This document shows positions 1 through 11,736 of a stretch of DNA of 64,000 nucleotides, in pieces. How positions within the stretch are numbered: position 1 is the stretch's first letter; the number at the start of each line of letters is the position of its first letter. Location: the NCBI GenBank assembly GCA_013350335.1, contig CM023540.1:25523175-25587174 (forward strand), written 5' to 3'. The DNA comes from Chimonanthus salicifolius (Eukaryota; Streptophyta; Magnoliopsida; Laurales; Calycanthaceae). The translations under genes were made by a program, and so were the position numbers. The notes under the pieces were generated by a model. That model was given only the letters and a program-made list of their open reading frames with translations, had not been told where the DNA came from and made no database searches.

Positions 1-3000
1 GCCTTCTTCTCCTCAATAGGATCTCCTAAACTCTGAGCGAGCTCAAGAGCTGCCTTGAACTCAGCAAATGCTCTTTCAGGTTCTTGATTCCTCAAGTACT
101 TCTTACCCATCTTCAAATTCGAAGTTAGTTCTTGCTTCCTTGAATCGACAATGACTTCCTTTTCAGGTATTCTCCCAACTGGTGCATAGCTCAAATTGGG
201 GGCATATGACTCTATCTTTGCCTGTCTTCTCAGTGCAGCATTGATTTGGCGCAGCTGATCATTCAATCGCTTCAATTCTCCTTTCCTCTGCCGTGCGACC
301 AATCCTACAAAGTAAGAAACACAAGATTATATTCAGCTTAGAAATAATACAAGCAAGACTGCAAGTAAACTGTGTGTCTTCGAATGCATCATACATAATA
401 CCAAAAAAAAGAAAGGCTCCATGTGTAATGTTGGTAAAAAATGAACACTCTGAAATCAGCAGGTCAAGATACTATGGACAAAATCTCAACCTGGGCTTAT
501 TTTCCCTCAAATGCTTTCATGGCTGCAATATGTAGATTATATAAAATAGCATTATCTTCTAGTAATTATATCAGATATAAGCATTAAAAACCATTCAAAA
601 TAATGAGTTCAGCATCAACATAAAGTTTTTTCTGAAAGGTAACAGAAAAAAATGGCAAGGAAGAGTTTTGTAGAAGTTATCTTACCTCCAACCGTAGCCC
701 CTATTAAGGCTATTGCAAATAGAAGAGGCATGTTGAAAATAGAGAAACTATCAGCTTCACATGATTCTGCCAAACTTTCAGCAGGTAGAGTGAACAACAA
801 TGCATTTATGATAACAAATGTTGTCGAGAAGTTGAAAAATGCCATTCTCTGTAGCAGCCAATTCCAGCCGAACAGGACATCATAACATTGAATTAGCATA
901 AATGATAATTACATTTTAATGATCTAAAAAAATAACTACATAATGGAAGAAACTGGTAAAAGAGTGAACAATTATTTCTTTTGTATAACGAATTCTGGAC
1001 ATTCCAATAATGATATTTTAATGATAACTAAGACCAGAGACATGATGGAAGAAACTGATGAAGAGTTTAAACATCTATTTCTTTTGTAAAATAACAATTG
1101 GACGTTCTGCTCTTCCCATCTTATCAGTTTCACTCCTTTTAACCATGGCAAATAAATCCTTCCATTCCTCGAATATGATGTATGTTTTGTTTTCAGAGAT
1201 ACTCTCCCTCCCTCCTCCCTCCCCAACACACAACCTACACATGTGCAAAAATGAGCACTTAACAACTGTACTGTACTACATGCTCTTGTCAGCAAAGTCC
1301 TACTAATTAGGTGAATATGTTTCACTATTTTCTCAACTCCTGGTAATTTTTATGGAATTGAAGTTGAGAATTTGGATGCCCATATCAGCTATCCATGACC
1401 AACATTTTGGAAAACATGGAGTTGCATTCCTGCCCCCAATACTGATATATGTGACCATATTTGGGCATCGGAGCTGACTTGTGTTCCATATCCACAATCT
1501 AAATGTTATGAAATAATTATGTATCCTATGCCCACTTCCAACACCTTTGTCCACTAAACTTGCAATAATTGCAGTTTATTGTATAATATAGAGTAACTCA
1601 CCCTCATACCTGATGATCGAGTAGTTGTTCTGCAATCATACAGTCAGAGCCAGGAAGCTTTTGACCAGTTGCACAAATCTCTTTCCACTCCGTCATTTGT
1701 GAAGCATAATAATATGAATGCAGAGAGCGTTTGCTTGATAAAACTTGATCACTCTCAAATGAAACCTTTGTTCTCATTGAAGTTCTATAGGAAGACGACA
1801 AGATCATCCTCCATTTGAATGGGAGTAATGGCATTATTTCTGACTCAAGTGATCTTTTTATCTCCACGGCATCCTTAAGAATCTTGAGACGCAGCCAATT
1901 TGTAACATCTGGTTTTGCTGCAACTAGAGATTAATTGGAAAATGAACCAACAGAAGTAACCTTCTGATATTGCAAGATATCCTTCAACTTGCAGTTAAAA
2001 GGGTTCTTTGAACTTATAAAAAGGGAAGAGAGGAAGACAAATAAAGAAAGATTAAGAAAAGCACTGGGAAGTATCACATTTTAGACTCACAGTTTAAGCA
2101 TGTATGATTTTCTCATAGCACCTAGCGACTAATTGGAAAATGAACAACAGACATAAGCTTCTGATACTGCAAGATATCCTTCAACTTGCATTTAAAAGGT
2201 TCCTTTAAACTTATAAGAAGGGAAGAGAGGAAGACAAAAAATTCAAGATTAAAAAAAAAACACTGGGAAGATCACAATTTAGACTCACAGTTTAAGCATA
2301 TAATATTTTCTCATAGCACCTACAGTGGTAAAATTTGTGTAACCTGTAAAGGTGAACCATCACATGTAAAGAGAGCATGAACCATATGCGACAGAGACTG
2401 GGATTTTCATTCAATAGGACCCCCCCACCACCATCACCACCATAACAAGGTCAACCCATATGCAATAATAACATATTCCACAATATTACTTAAGCATGTC
2501 CATAACTGTAGTATGTTCCAATACTCCACAGAAACAGATGGTTTTCTGTAAATTAGGATCTTCGGATACTAAAGCAGATACTTCTAAGTTCTAACATGTT
2601 CATTTGCTCACAACGCAGATGCACTTCATGAGCAGTTGTATTGGAGTACTTCTGTGAATCTCCAAATCCGCCCTTCACAGGGATTTGCTATTTTGTTTGC
2701 TGGAGAGTGTTCCTTATGCTTAGCTTCCATGGCCAAGACTTCTTTCCATTGGTTTGATATAATTCTTGAAGAGAGAAAGGAGGGAGCTAACTTTGTGTAT
2801 TTTGTTGTTTCTAGGCTAAACAGACCCTTGAGGCTCAAAGGCTAATGGGGGGATGGACCTTCAACCTTGGTCACTGTAACAATGGGCAATTGCCAACTGT
2901 GCTATAGGATGAACTTAATATGTTCACAATGAATGGTCTAAATATCATTCAATATGTTATTTATGTTTGAAATCTGGCATAATAGTGATACATAAATGCT

Positions 3001-5170
3001 TATAATAATACTGCAACAATCATTGTTTCCAGCATCCTGAAACTGCAGATAGAAGTGTTGTAAGTGCTATTCATTGCGACCAAAAGGTTGTGGTTTCGCA
3101 TCATGTTAAAAGTTTCCCAAAAGAATATATTATGTCATTGCTCCCACAATATGGTCTATATAGCAACTTATCACATCAAAAAGATAGCTATAGCTATCAC
3201 AATTCACAAATGATGATGAGATCATTGAAAGATTATAAAGCATCCCAATCCAAGTTCAAGTACCACAAATCCCTTCCTCAGGGAAGTGCCTCTAAAGGTT
3301 TTGTTTAATCAATTTAAGAAACTTCAAATCCATTAAACAAAATAAGCACTAACATCAATGATCTCCCAAAATTCAACAAAAATCACATATTTAATCAATT
3401 TAAGAAACTTCAAATCCATTAAACAAAATAAGTACTAACATCAATGATCTCCCAAAATTCAACAAAAATCACATATTTTCAGAAAGACAGGTGTCAGTCT
3501 GTGCTTCTATAATAAAAGGTAAAATCACAAATTGGCAGACAACAACTAGAAACTGATGACTTAACCATGAACGAGTCTTTGGGGTCATTTGGCCTACCCT
3601 CTGTAAATCTAAGCACATCAAGTCTTCAACCTTTCCCTGCTCCACCCAACCCTAAATTGGTATATGTTCCCTGCCATATTCTGTCAGTCCTTCAGTCAGA
3701 CCCATCCAATGTTTGGGCCCAAGTATAGTGAAACGACAACAGCCAATACATTTCATAAGAGAGCAATGATAGAACCTGAATGAACTCAGAGCTGAGTCTG
3801 AATCATAATAAGGTTTGGACATCACGATTATCCCCAAAAAATGAACCTTATGTTTTTAAATACTCAAGAATAAAGTTCTTTTTTTTTTTTTTTTGAAATG
3901 GTTACTTTTATTAAAGACAAAAAGAATAAAGACCAGACAAATGCAGCTCCTGAAAAAACAGAAGATTACAACATCAACAGGTTAAACCACAAAATTTACC
4001 AGTCCCAGAAACAGCACCCCTCCCCTCCTTTTGCTAGAGCATTGGCTTTCCTATTTGCTTCCCTCAACACGTGGCAAACTATAAAACTTTTCCTGCTAAT
4101 GACGTCTCCCACCCTTACAACTATATCCAAAAGAGGCCAAGGACAAGCAGCTCTCTTCACCTATTGGCTTAGTACAAAGGGATCACCCTCAACAAAGTCT
4201 CCAGATGATCCTTTCTTTTCCAGATCCTCCACTCCCTTCCAGATAGCATGAAATTCCGCCAGATTAGCGCGGCAGAAGTCCAAGCTTCCAGAATGAGATG
4301 CTACTATCTCCGAACAAAATTTAATTGATATTAGCATGGCAGAAGTCCACACTCCTGCCAGATTAGCGTGGCAGAAGTCCAAGTTTCCAGAATAAAATTT
4401 CATAATTGAGAGATACATTACTCTATCAGATGCTATAAAAAAAAAATGAAGGAAAGTAAAACTTTAAAAGATGATCGATTCCGATTATTCTTTGACAGAA
4501 TTCCACTCTGCTTACTTAGGCATCTGAAAGGAGAGAGGAAAAAAAATCCAAGTCTCCAGTTATCAATTCCTTTATGGTTTTACTCAAACTAAAAAATCCA
4601 CATTTCGCATCAATAAAAATATAGCTCAGAACAGCTGCTAGTTTCTACCGACCGAACCAACACGCACACCAAGCTAAAATCCACTAGAAGTGGAAGGACT
4701 ATGACGAAGAGTCCAAATCGACGTTCTCTCTCGCAATCTAGAAGCTTTGCTAATCTACCACCACAACTCTTCAAGTTCAAAGCAACATAAGAATTAAAAA
4801 CGGCACCGAAACCCTAGAAATAAGAAGCATGTTTCACCGCCAAGTAACCACCAAAAGAAGAAGCAATTTTTAACCAATTCGATGTGAATAGGGGAATTAT
4901 CGGGATACTATCATATATGGAGAAAATGGATTGAGAATTAAGAGTCATTTAGCCAAATGGGGAAAATGGAGATGTCCATTTTCTTCGTGATACATGATAA
5001 TACGCGGAAAAAAAAGAGAGAACAAAACGGAGAGAAGAAAAGAGAGAGAACTGACAAGATGATGAAGTAAGGATGAATTTGCGTGGATGAGAAGGTGGCG
5101 GAGAAGAGCGGAAAACGACGGTGGGATTAGAGCGGGAAGACGGACAGGAGCAACGGACCATCACCGCCAT
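1..5170 (-). CDS. FLU: FLU, tetratricopeptide regulator of tetrapyrrole synthesis (partial, C-terminus beyond window)
   Basis: FLU is the thylakoid-bound negative regulator that binds glutamyl-tRNA reductase through its TPR domain and stops 5-aminolevulinate synthesis in the dark. Predicted exons, in transcript order, are 5170-5056, 1917-1610, 848-686 and 304-1 (continuing off the window). Splice phases agree at all three junctions. Exon 1 encodes a Ser/Arg-rich chloroplast transit peptide starting MAVMVRCSCPSSRS. Exon 3 encodes a hydrophobic stretch (residues 152-163) and the membrane segment NMPLLFAIALIGATVGG (about 180-196). Exon 4 continues with a basic coiled-coil stretch (about 199-226), the linker ESYAPNLSYAPVGRIP, and the start of the first TPR (RNQEPERAFAEFKAALELAQ). 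The membrane-to-TPR part matches the FLU family closely. The exon 1 to exon 2 junction (donor GTCAGT, acceptor TTGCAG) is the least certain; it joins in frame over a 3.1 kb intron. The residues from exon 2 are poorly conserved. Confidence 0.85.
305..685 (-). other. FLU intron 3
   Basis: The donor GTAAG follows the codon of the membrane segment and the acceptor TTGTAG precedes the coiled-coil exon. The intron is 381 bases and AT-rich. I see no gene or recognisable repeat in it. Confidence 0.8.
849..1609 (-). other. FLU intron 2
   Basis: Bounded by donor GTATGA and acceptor CTACAG. Reading through the donor meets a stop two codons on, so the splice is needed. The intron holds a short pyrimidine-rich stretch near 1202-1224 and otherwise nothing I recognise. 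Confidence 0.7.
1931..2325. repeat. Tandem duplication of about 198 bp in FLU intron 1
   Basis: Two neighbouring copies begin at about 1931 and 2129. They share the same order of short blocks: TTGGAAAATGAAC, AGATATCCTTCAACTTGCA, GGGAAGAGAGGAAGACAAA and GACTCACAGTTTAAGCAT. They differ by scattered substitutions and small indels. The left copy starts just beyond the exon 2 acceptor of FLU. Confidence 0.85.
3304..3475. repeat. Tandem duplication of 86 bp in FLU intron 1
   Basis: The 86-base unit starting TTAATCAATTTAAGAAAC occurs at 3305 and again at 3391. I see one difference between the copies (AAGCACTAAC against AAGTACTAAC), so the duplication is recent. Confidence 0.9.
3880..4400 (-). mobile_element. 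5'-truncated LINE with RNase H-like coding remnant
   Basis: On the minus strand the translation contains AEFHAIWKGVEDLEKKG, then VEGDPFVLSQ, a stop, and CHVLREANRKANALAKGG. These are the Glu, Asp and HxxREAN..A.LA blocks of the RNase H domain found at the C-terminus of plant non-LTR retrotransposons. A run of T on the plus strand at about 3879-3894 is the poly(A) tail of the minus-strand element. A short block coding for LDFCRANLA-like residues is repeated near 4250-4395. The element is dead and lies in FLU intron 1. I could not define a target-site duplication. Confidence 0.75.
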
Positions 5171-5224
5171 CGCTGTGGATAAAAAGCATCTGAATTGATC
5201 TTTTTCCGATTCCTTGCTTGTCTG

Positions 5225-5232
5225 CTTATATA
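5225..5232 (-). promoter_or_regulatory. TATA box candidate of FLU
   Basis: On the minus strand the motif TATATAAG lies about 55 bases upstream of the proposed FLU start codon at 5170. That predicts a transcription start near 5195-5200 and a short leader. The spacing supports the choice of exon 1, but no other promoter element was identified. Confidence 0.45.
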
Positions 5233-5639
5233 CGAAAGAAAATTGCTATTCCCCACAGACACTGTACATGGTATGTGATAAATGGTTTTAGATTTTTTTT
5301 TTTTACAATAATCAAGAGGCCTTCCCTAATTAAGGATAATGTTTTTAAAATATTAACTAAGTTTTATATATTTAAATTGAATGTGCAGAAGATCATATAA
5401 ACAATAGAGGAATCAATTTTTAATTACATCATTTTAGTCGTATTTTATATCTTATATTTCAAAATTTTGAATACTATAAAATATTAATATCTGTGAGCTA
5501 TCTCACCATATCATAATCATTACTGGATAAGAGAGAGAGTTTTCTGTAAACCTGCAATGGCTCGCACAAGAGGAGGGTGATTTGGAAAAGTTCGACCATA
5601 GAGATTTGCACAAGAGAGAGTGAGCACAAAGTTCTATAT

Positions 5640-5850
5640 TGTCACAAAAAACAGAGAGAAGTATATTAAGCTTAACTTCTCCTCCCTCATCTTGGGCTTA
5701 AATGTGACACTTGAGTCCAATGCAAAGTTGTGAGAGTGTATGGACTTCAAAGCGGACAATATTGTGTTAATAAGATGGGTCATTACAAATAGTATCAGAA
5801 CTCGGGTCAACTCCGTGAAGATATATAGGTCAGACGGATCGCTATAAAAC
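5640..5850 (+). mobile_element. LTR 3' end with primer-binding site remnant
   Basis: The stretch with AAAGCGGACAATATTGTG and the ending GGGTCATTACA is closely related to the LTR end of the TRIM at 23920-24334. It is followed at about 5790 by AGTATCAGAAC, a degenerate form of the initiator-tRNA-Met primer-binding site TGGTATCAGAGC. No second LTR was found, so this is a fragment of the same or a related miniature LTR element. Confidence 0.6.
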
Positions 5851-6660
5851 CCTTTGTCCTTGTAATTATAGGTTTTCTTGATACATTTTACCTAATTATA
5901 TAAAATTTAAATTATATTAAATCAACAACTTCTTAAAAAAAAAATTATCTCAATCTCTTTAGACTTTTTTCCCACACATTTACCTCAAAAGTCTTAGATG
6001 GTGATCCTTTGTATTTGGCTAATGACTTCTATTTCTTTTCAAACACCATCTAATTGGTGTTTCTATTTATTGTTTAATATCATAAATTATACCTATTGAT
6101 ACAAAGGAATTTCAATCTGAGTTTTGATCCTCAATAAGTATTCATAGTTATCTTTACATTGATGTGTAGAGTAATTCGTACGTTTTAGACCGGTCAAAGT
6201 TTGTCATTTAATCATCTGCTTTCTTATTTTACAACGAACAAAGTAAAATGCAAAAGACTGGTTCAACTCTTTCTAAACTCACCTCGTACGTAAGATTTGT
6301 CAGTAATTTCATATATTTGTAGAATTAGTCTCATTTTTAATATGGGATGAAGATATTCATGTTATAAAAAAAAACTTATACGAAATGAACTTTATACTAA
6401 AAAATTGGAGAATATCCTTTATTTTGTAGATTTAACCACACCAAATGTACAACAATCATCCTATCTAAAATACCATAAAACTTTTATTAAATTCTTTATT
6501 ATGTAATCGATTTAGATCGAAAAATGAAAAAGATGGCTCTCTTCTAAATATTTTATTTTAATAAATTTTATAGAATATTTTCCTTTCACCTTCTATCATC
6601 AATGGCTTTTATCACCTTTTTATATTTAGACTAAATATTATATATTATTATAATATATAT

Positions 6661-6812
6661 TTGGTTAAAGTGATGGTCTAAAATTTGTCTCAAGAAACGA
6701 GAGTCCTGAGTTCAATTTTCATTTTACTCTACTCCAAAGGGCGACTCTTTGTAGACGTATTAGGTATGTATAGTAGAGAGATTTGCACAAATTTCGAGAA
6801 CTAATCACATAA
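6661..6812 (+). mobile_element. tRNA-derived SINE, family 1, copy a
   Basis: The 5' part carries an A-box-like GTTAAAGTGATGG and, about 35 bases on, a B-box-like GAGTTCAATTTTC. The body continues with TACTCCAAAGGGCGACTC and the tail block GAGAGATTTGCACA. The same order of blocks recurs at 10319-10475, 47387-47507 and 52631-52754 (minus strand in those), which defines a family. The ends are approximate. Confidence 0.6.
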
Positions 6813-7238
6813 TCTAAGAGATCTGAAATAATTTATTTTAATAAAATTATCTTTTGTGATAAATATATGATATTTATTTCAACATATTCAACATGAGGTC
6901 TTTACGCTTTTCTGTCTGTGACTTCTCTAAGTCACTTACTCGGCGTCTTTGAATTCTCAGTTCCTCAAATAACGGCTGAGACAGAAAGTCAATCAGTTTC
7001 TTTATTTTATTTTAGTGTTATATTATATAATGATGGATGACCGACGGCACTAAGTTATCTGATGCAATGGGAAACCTAAAGAAGGATAAAAGGGTTTTTA
7101 GAAAAAAAGAAAAAGAAAAAAAACAGTTTTTTTTTATTCATAAAACCATTGGAAAAAATCCTAAAACCTTAGACTGAATGGTGAACAGGGTTTTCTATAA
7201 GGGAAGCGATCTTCCCATGGACATTTTGTTTAACTCGA

Positions 7239-7365
7239 CATGGATTTTACTATATTGCCTATTTTGCCTTTCGAATCGGCTCGCCGAACCCTACGAATCA
7301 CTTACAGCAAAGGGTTCGGCGAGCCGATTCGAAAGTTAAAATAAGAATATAGTAAAACCCGTATC
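7239..7365. repeat. Long GC-rich hairpin (inverted repeat)
   Basis: Positions 7268-7292 and 7311-7335 are perfect 25-base inverted copies (CTTTCGAATCGGCTCGCC... against its complement) around an 18-base loop. The pairing continues with small interruptions to about 7239 and 7365 (GGATTTTACTATATT against AATATAGTAAAACC). The arms are much richer in G+C than their surroundings. It could be a small foldback MITE or a transcribed hairpin; the sequence alone does not decide. Confidence 0.85.
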
Positions 7366-8604
7366 GGATTATACAAAATGCTTGTGGAAGGATTGCTCGC
7401 CTTTCTCCAATTGAAAAATAAATAAAAATAAAAGCTGCAGCAGCGGTGGCGGTGGTGTTCACAACTGCTGCTAGACAATGATGAGTTGAAAGAGCTGTAT
7501 AAGAAAAGGAAAGACAAAAATGGAGAGACATAAGTGGAGGGAAAGAATTGATTGGTGTACCAACACTTTTATTTTTGCATTAAAATGTGTGACATATTTA
7601 TTTTGCCTAAACAAATGAGAAGAGGAAAAGATGACGGATTGAATTTTCTTTTGGACAAAATGGATATTTCACTCAAGCCCTTTCTAGTATGTTGTGTGAG
7701 CATATTTTGCGATATTTGATTTGGCCTCTCGTGGGCCTTTTCTCTTAGGTGCTAGGGACTATGGTCTTTTATTTTATTTTATTTTGCCACCATCAGCAGA
7801 TGCTTTTGGCCTTGTCCGGGCTGTGGGCTTTTTTTTTGTATATTAGTCCTTTGAACTCTTCTTTTAAATGATATACTAATCCAACATTAAAAAAAAAAAA
7901 TAGATATTTCATTCATGTTTTGTGCACCAAAAATAAAAGTATCGGTGCACCAATCACTTTAAATTTTTATACTCCCACTGTTCCAATTTAGTTGTCTCAT
8001 ATGCATTTTAGAACAGTCCCAAAATAGTTATCTCATGTGTATTTTAGAAGAGTAATAGAATACTAGAGAGAAGTTCACAAACTTTTTAAGAATTTTTCTT
8101 TAAAAATTTAAAATTTTAAAATAAAACAACTAAAATAACAAATCAGGCTAATAATTATGATATTTTATATTGCATCATTGCATGATAAAGCAGTGCATGC
8201 TCGTATCTTTGCGGCGGAGACTGAAGTCGAAAGTAATAAAAGTGCACCATCTAGAATAAAGTGGTTTCGCCCACTGAAAGAACTCTGTTTTACTTTGACT
8301 TCAAAACAACATTAGAAACTTGTTTTCTGGACACGGTCAAACCAAACTTTTACTCGTAAATGGGTTAAAAACTTAAAACTAAATTATTAAAACGTGGATC
8401 TATGTCACTTGAGCTTTTGGAAATGGTATAGAGGTTCCAATTTCAATATTTTCTGGACTTTATCAATTCTATAAGTTTTATAGACGATGTCTCCATCACA
8501 ATAATATCACGCTTATAATCTTAATGAATATGAATGCATTCTCCCATACCATAGTAAACTTTGATAAACATTCGATTCTTTTGACATGCATGGTTGTGAC
8601 AATA
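7366..8604. other. Intergenic DNA with a degenerate Stowaway-like sequence
   Basis: No gene seen. From 7972 the sequence CTCCCACTGTTCCAATT after a TA resembles a Stowaway end, but the partner end near 8150 is too decayed to place. The two peptides readable on the minus strand at 7298-7531 have no recognisable motif and overlap the hairpin. Confidence 0.45.
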
Positions 8605-8761
8605 CTCCTTCTGTCTCAAAATAGTTATCTTATTTCAGAATTTTTATTTTTTAAGAATAAAATAAATATAGTTTTGATTTAATGTAAAAATAAAAGAATA
8701 TGAAAAATAATTTAAGACAATTTCAAAATCTATATTGGACAAGTACTCTAAGATAGGGGAG
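8605..8761. mobile_element. Stowaway-like MITE
   Basis: A 157-base AT-rich element is flanked by TA on both sides (8603-8604 and 8762-8763). Its left end CTCCTTCTGTCTC and right end AAGATAGGGGAG are the degenerate Stowaway terminal pattern (CTCCCTCCGTCCC family). It has the same length as the better preserved copy at 15348-15504. Confidence 0.75.
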
Positions 8762-9038
8762 TAATATCTCACTGTATTACATCAAGCGAAATCAAACTGG
8801 TATAACTGTAATCACTGAAAGGAGCTGTTCATGTCAGTATAACAGCATTTATAATGTTCATGCCACTACAACGATGGAGTAGAGTTGATTTCTCTCCACC
8901 GGAAAAAAAAACGAAGTTGAGTTAAAAAAAAAAGGAGACTATCTGTGAAGTGTAAACTGTATTTTTAGCATTATCTTATGTTGATGCTAGAAATTCCGGC
9001 TACGCAAGTTCACCCCGGAATTCTGATTATTGATCGTC

Positions 9039-9632
9039 TCAGAAGTTCCATAGGGAAGAGGTGTGAGAGAAACAGCCACTTCCATTCTCGGCGGCAGTAT
9101 CTACTTCAGTCGGTGGCGGTGGCAGCGTTGCAAACATCTCGGTTGAGAATTCATCAAATGCCGATATATATCCAAGATCTGAAACACTTACTGACGATAA
9201 TGAGTGCATGAATTGCCAGTCAGCGGTGACATCGCTCTTGACTGGAAGCCCGCCATCGGAGCCGGAAACGAGTGAAGCAGGGGACTCTGGTATTTGCAAA
9301 GGCAGATCATTTTTGGGCTGTGGCTGCACCGCCTCATGGGCAAACTTAGCAGCAACGACCTGTATCTCCGTTGGGGATAGGGAGCCAGCGTCGGCAATGT
9401 CCGGGAGGTGCTTTGGGAAATTAAACTTTGCATTCTTGCCGCGTAGGCAGAAGGCGGCGGCATCGAAGGCATGTGCCGCCTTCTCCGGTGTGTCGAAGGA
9501 GCCCAGCCATATTCTTTCCCGGCTGTTGGGAAGCCGGATTTCGGACACCCATTTCCCCCACTTCCTCTTTCTAACGCCCTTATACTTGGACTCGCTGTGA
9601 CTGGGAGAATTTTCAGCCATTGATTTAAACAT
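9039..9632 (-). CDS. AP2/ERF transcription factor, DREB group II (ERF016/017/018-like)
   Basis: A single-exon gene of 197 residues. The AP2 DNA-binding domain covers about residues 16-73: [19 protein letters not shown], then [20 protein letters not shown] and [12 protein letters not shown]. It has the WVSEIR block with Val at domain position 14, as in DREB proteins, and Leu where classic CBF/DREB1 has Glu, which fits group A-5/IIb. After the domain, [15 protein letters not shown] is a block shared with ERF016-018 relatives. The C-terminus is acidic and ends SSLWNF. The protein would act in the nucleus on DRE/GCC-type promoters; stress or hormone response is inferred from the family. The first in-frame ATG is at 9632 (MFKSMAENS); the alternative at 9620 (MAENS) is only four codons on. 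The leader just upstream carries short GATA-type tetranucleotide repeats. Confidence 0.9.
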   Translation of the reverse strand: MFKSMAENSPSHSESKYKGVRKRKWGKWVSEIRLPNSRERIWLGSFDTPEKAAHAFDAAAFCLRGKNAKFNFPKHLPDIADAGSLSPTEIQVVAAKFAHEAVQPQPKNDLPLQIPESPASLVSGSDGGLPVKSDVTADWQFMHSLSSVSVSDLGYISAFDEFSTEMFATLPPPPTEVDTAAENGSGCFSHTSSLWNF

Positions 9633-10318
9633 CTTGAGTTTAGATGGACGGATGATATATTTATCTATCTGTCTATCTATGCATAATGAATGACCCAATT
9701 GCCCTATTTTTCGCCCCAGCAGAGGAGATTGGGATTTTGATTGTATTCCCGTTTTTGTTAAAGGAACGTTTGGTTTTTGTGTAGCATACGCTTGGATTCT
9801 TATATGTTAATTCTCTGTTGTTGAGAAAATGGTTTGACCTGTGGGAATGGTGTGGTCAAAGCAACGCGGAAGGACTCTTCATGCGGTATTTGGAAGACGC
9901 ACATGCGTCTCTTATTAATTCGTTTTACTCATGTGCGGGAGAGTAGACCGAAATAGAACATTCAGAAGCTTACAACGTGTGAGAGCGACTTAGTAAGCCT
10001 TCTGAATAATACTATGGAGAAAAATGAAATTATATTCGAATTTAAGACTTTTATTTTCTAAAACATGTTTCTAATCAACACACCAATCATTAAATTTTGA
10101 AAACTTGGACTTTCATCTTCTAATATCTGCGCAAAGCTCTAATCCACTTAAAAATTAAACAAGTTGACAATGGCGATGTGAAATGCAATAATTTTGTGTT
10201 CGACAGCAAAATTAAGGTAGAATATAATTAGGGACCATGAAAGAAATGCGGACGGTTGGGATAGGTTTATTAGAGATATATGTGTGTGGCTAGGATGGAT
10301 TCTCTTATAGGTCAATTA

Positions 10319-10475
10319 GGGTTGTTCGATTAATTCTTCGGGTATGTGTAAATCTCTCTATCTATATAAAGGAGGTAATTCTAAAGTGAGTCTTTTGGAG
10401 TGGAGTGAGAATTAAACTTAAGTCTCTCATTTCTTAAGACAGATTTTTAACTATCACTCTAGCTTTTTCAAGTTG
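10319..10475 (-). mobile_element. tRNA-derived SINE, family 1, copy b
   Basis: On the minus strand: TAGAGTGATAGTTAA (A-box-like), CTTAAGAAATGAGAGAC, then CTTAAGTTTAATTC (B-box position), CCACTCCAAAAGACTCAC, a TATATAGATAGAGAGATTT block and GAAGAATTAATCGAAC at the 3' end. It aligns block by block with copies a, c and d. Confidence 0.65.
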
Positions 10476-11233
10476 TTTCTTTAATCGTCTTTAAATGTCT
10501 TTTCGAACCGTCAAGTTTAAAAGAAAGCATTTTGTTTTTTGAGTAATTATAGTTGAGTTGAGTTGAGTTGAATTTAGTTCCAGTTCGGTGACACCAGGTT
10601 GAAAATATTGGATTTGGTTTTAGGCCTCATTCATTGGGTTTGCATGCTGGGTCCCACATCATGAGTCGTGGGTTCTAGGTCCTTAGTATGACTTTGTATA
10701 TTTAGGCCATGGTAGTCCAAGTTCATCAAGGGCTACATGGTTGGTTTAAGTTGGATAGCAGGTATTGGGAATCGGGTGTGGTCTAATTGGATTGTCATTT
10801 GGGTTAGTATTGAGTTTAAATATTTGCACGGTGAATTTAAATTTCATATCATGCATTTTTTCCATTCTAAGTAAAATTAAAATTCTGCAACCAAATTGGT
10901 TCTCATAAGATTCAATGAATTACGAATCGAATTACCATCAGGTTTAAGTTCCATGTATACATATGATTATTCAAATTGTATTTAATTATAGATCTCAATT
11001 AATTGCGTAAATCATTGCATTAAGAATAACAATTTCATGTTAATTTTATTTTCAATTAAACAACCTAATTTCTTTTCTGGATAGTAATTGAGAGTATCAA
11101 GAGTTGATTTTCATAAAATTTTTATCATTTGTTTTCTAATATCATTGAAAGAGTAGAAAGATATAAAATTATGGGCTAATCTACAAAATGCTCGGGCATT
11201 TTTGGTCACTTTATGTTAAATTAATCTGTTAAC

Positions 11234-11253
11234 ATTATTATTATTATTATTAT
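11234..11253. repeat. ATT microsatellite
   Basis: A short run of the trinucleotide ATT followed by a T tract. Confidence 0.9.
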
Positions 11254-11682
11254 TTTTTTATAAAAAACTCGGATCTAATCTTTTACAATTTTCAATTAAT
11301 GCTTCTTAACTCTTAAAAAAGAATAATGATTGATATGCTCTCAAGTGGAGAAGGTTTGGACTTGGACTCTAACTAAATCTGGACCGTTGATGAGTGTGGA
11401 GAAAAGACATAACAAAGTGTGCTCATTGTCCATGTGCTATTTTCTGTTTAGTCAAATTGTATTCATAACTCGTGCGATTTTACTCGTATGCGCTTTTTCC
11501 TTTCAATTCAGAATTCTATAATCTTTGACCAGAATCACGTCACTAAAACCAAACAGAAGGTGGGGCTTTAAAATTAATAAATCGGATGGGACTAACTGTA
11601 TGAATGTTTTTTCTTTTATATTTTGTTGAAAATACTGAATTTTTTTTAATTAGGTCAAAATCTCTCGTACCTCTAGTCAAAC

Positions 11683-11736
11683 ATTTTGTCTGAGCCTGAG
11701 CCCACTCCAACATAAATAAACAGGCTCAGACAAAAT
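11683..11736. repeat. Perfect 16-bp inverted repeat
   Basis: ATTTTGTCTGAGCCTG at 11683-11698 and its exact complement at 11721-11736 enclose a 22-base loop. Similar GAGCC-rich runs recur at 11700-11830, so it probably lies inside an old repeat. Confidence 0.8.

Larger units (their letters stand above)
1918..5055 (-). other. FLU intron 1 (predicted, 3.1 kb)
   Basis: This long intron holds two recent tandem duplications (1931-2325 and 3304-3475) and a LINE 3' end (about 3880-4400). Around 2626-2845 both strands are open for about 70 codons; I do not recognise either translation. The intron assignment depends on the exon 1 call at 5056-5170. Confidence 0.6.
5233..7238. other. Intergenic DNA between FLU and the ERF gene, left part
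   Basis: AT-rich DNA with no convincing coding region. It contains a decayed LTR end with a primer-binding site (about 5640-5850) and one SINE copy (about 6661-6812), described separately. The rest shows only A/T runs. Confidence 0.6.

Noticed and set aside
2626..2845. Overlapping open frames on both strands within FLU intron 1
   Set aside because: Neither has a motif I can name, and both cannot be coding. Possibly transposon-derived, but not supportable.
4949..5055. FLU exon 1 continuing to the stop at 4949
   Set aside because: The continuation (FSLFSSLRFVLSFFSAYY) is low-complexity translation of a TCTC-rich stretch. Splicing at 5056 joins in frame to the next exon.
7972..8147. A third complete Stowaway MITE
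   Set aside because: Only the left end fits. The right terminal repeat cannot be placed with confidence.
9633..9698. Extension of the ERF protein by 22 residues upstream of MFKSM
   Set aside because: The extension would have to start at a TTG codon and crosses a GATA-type simple repeat. The first in-frame ATG is at 9632.
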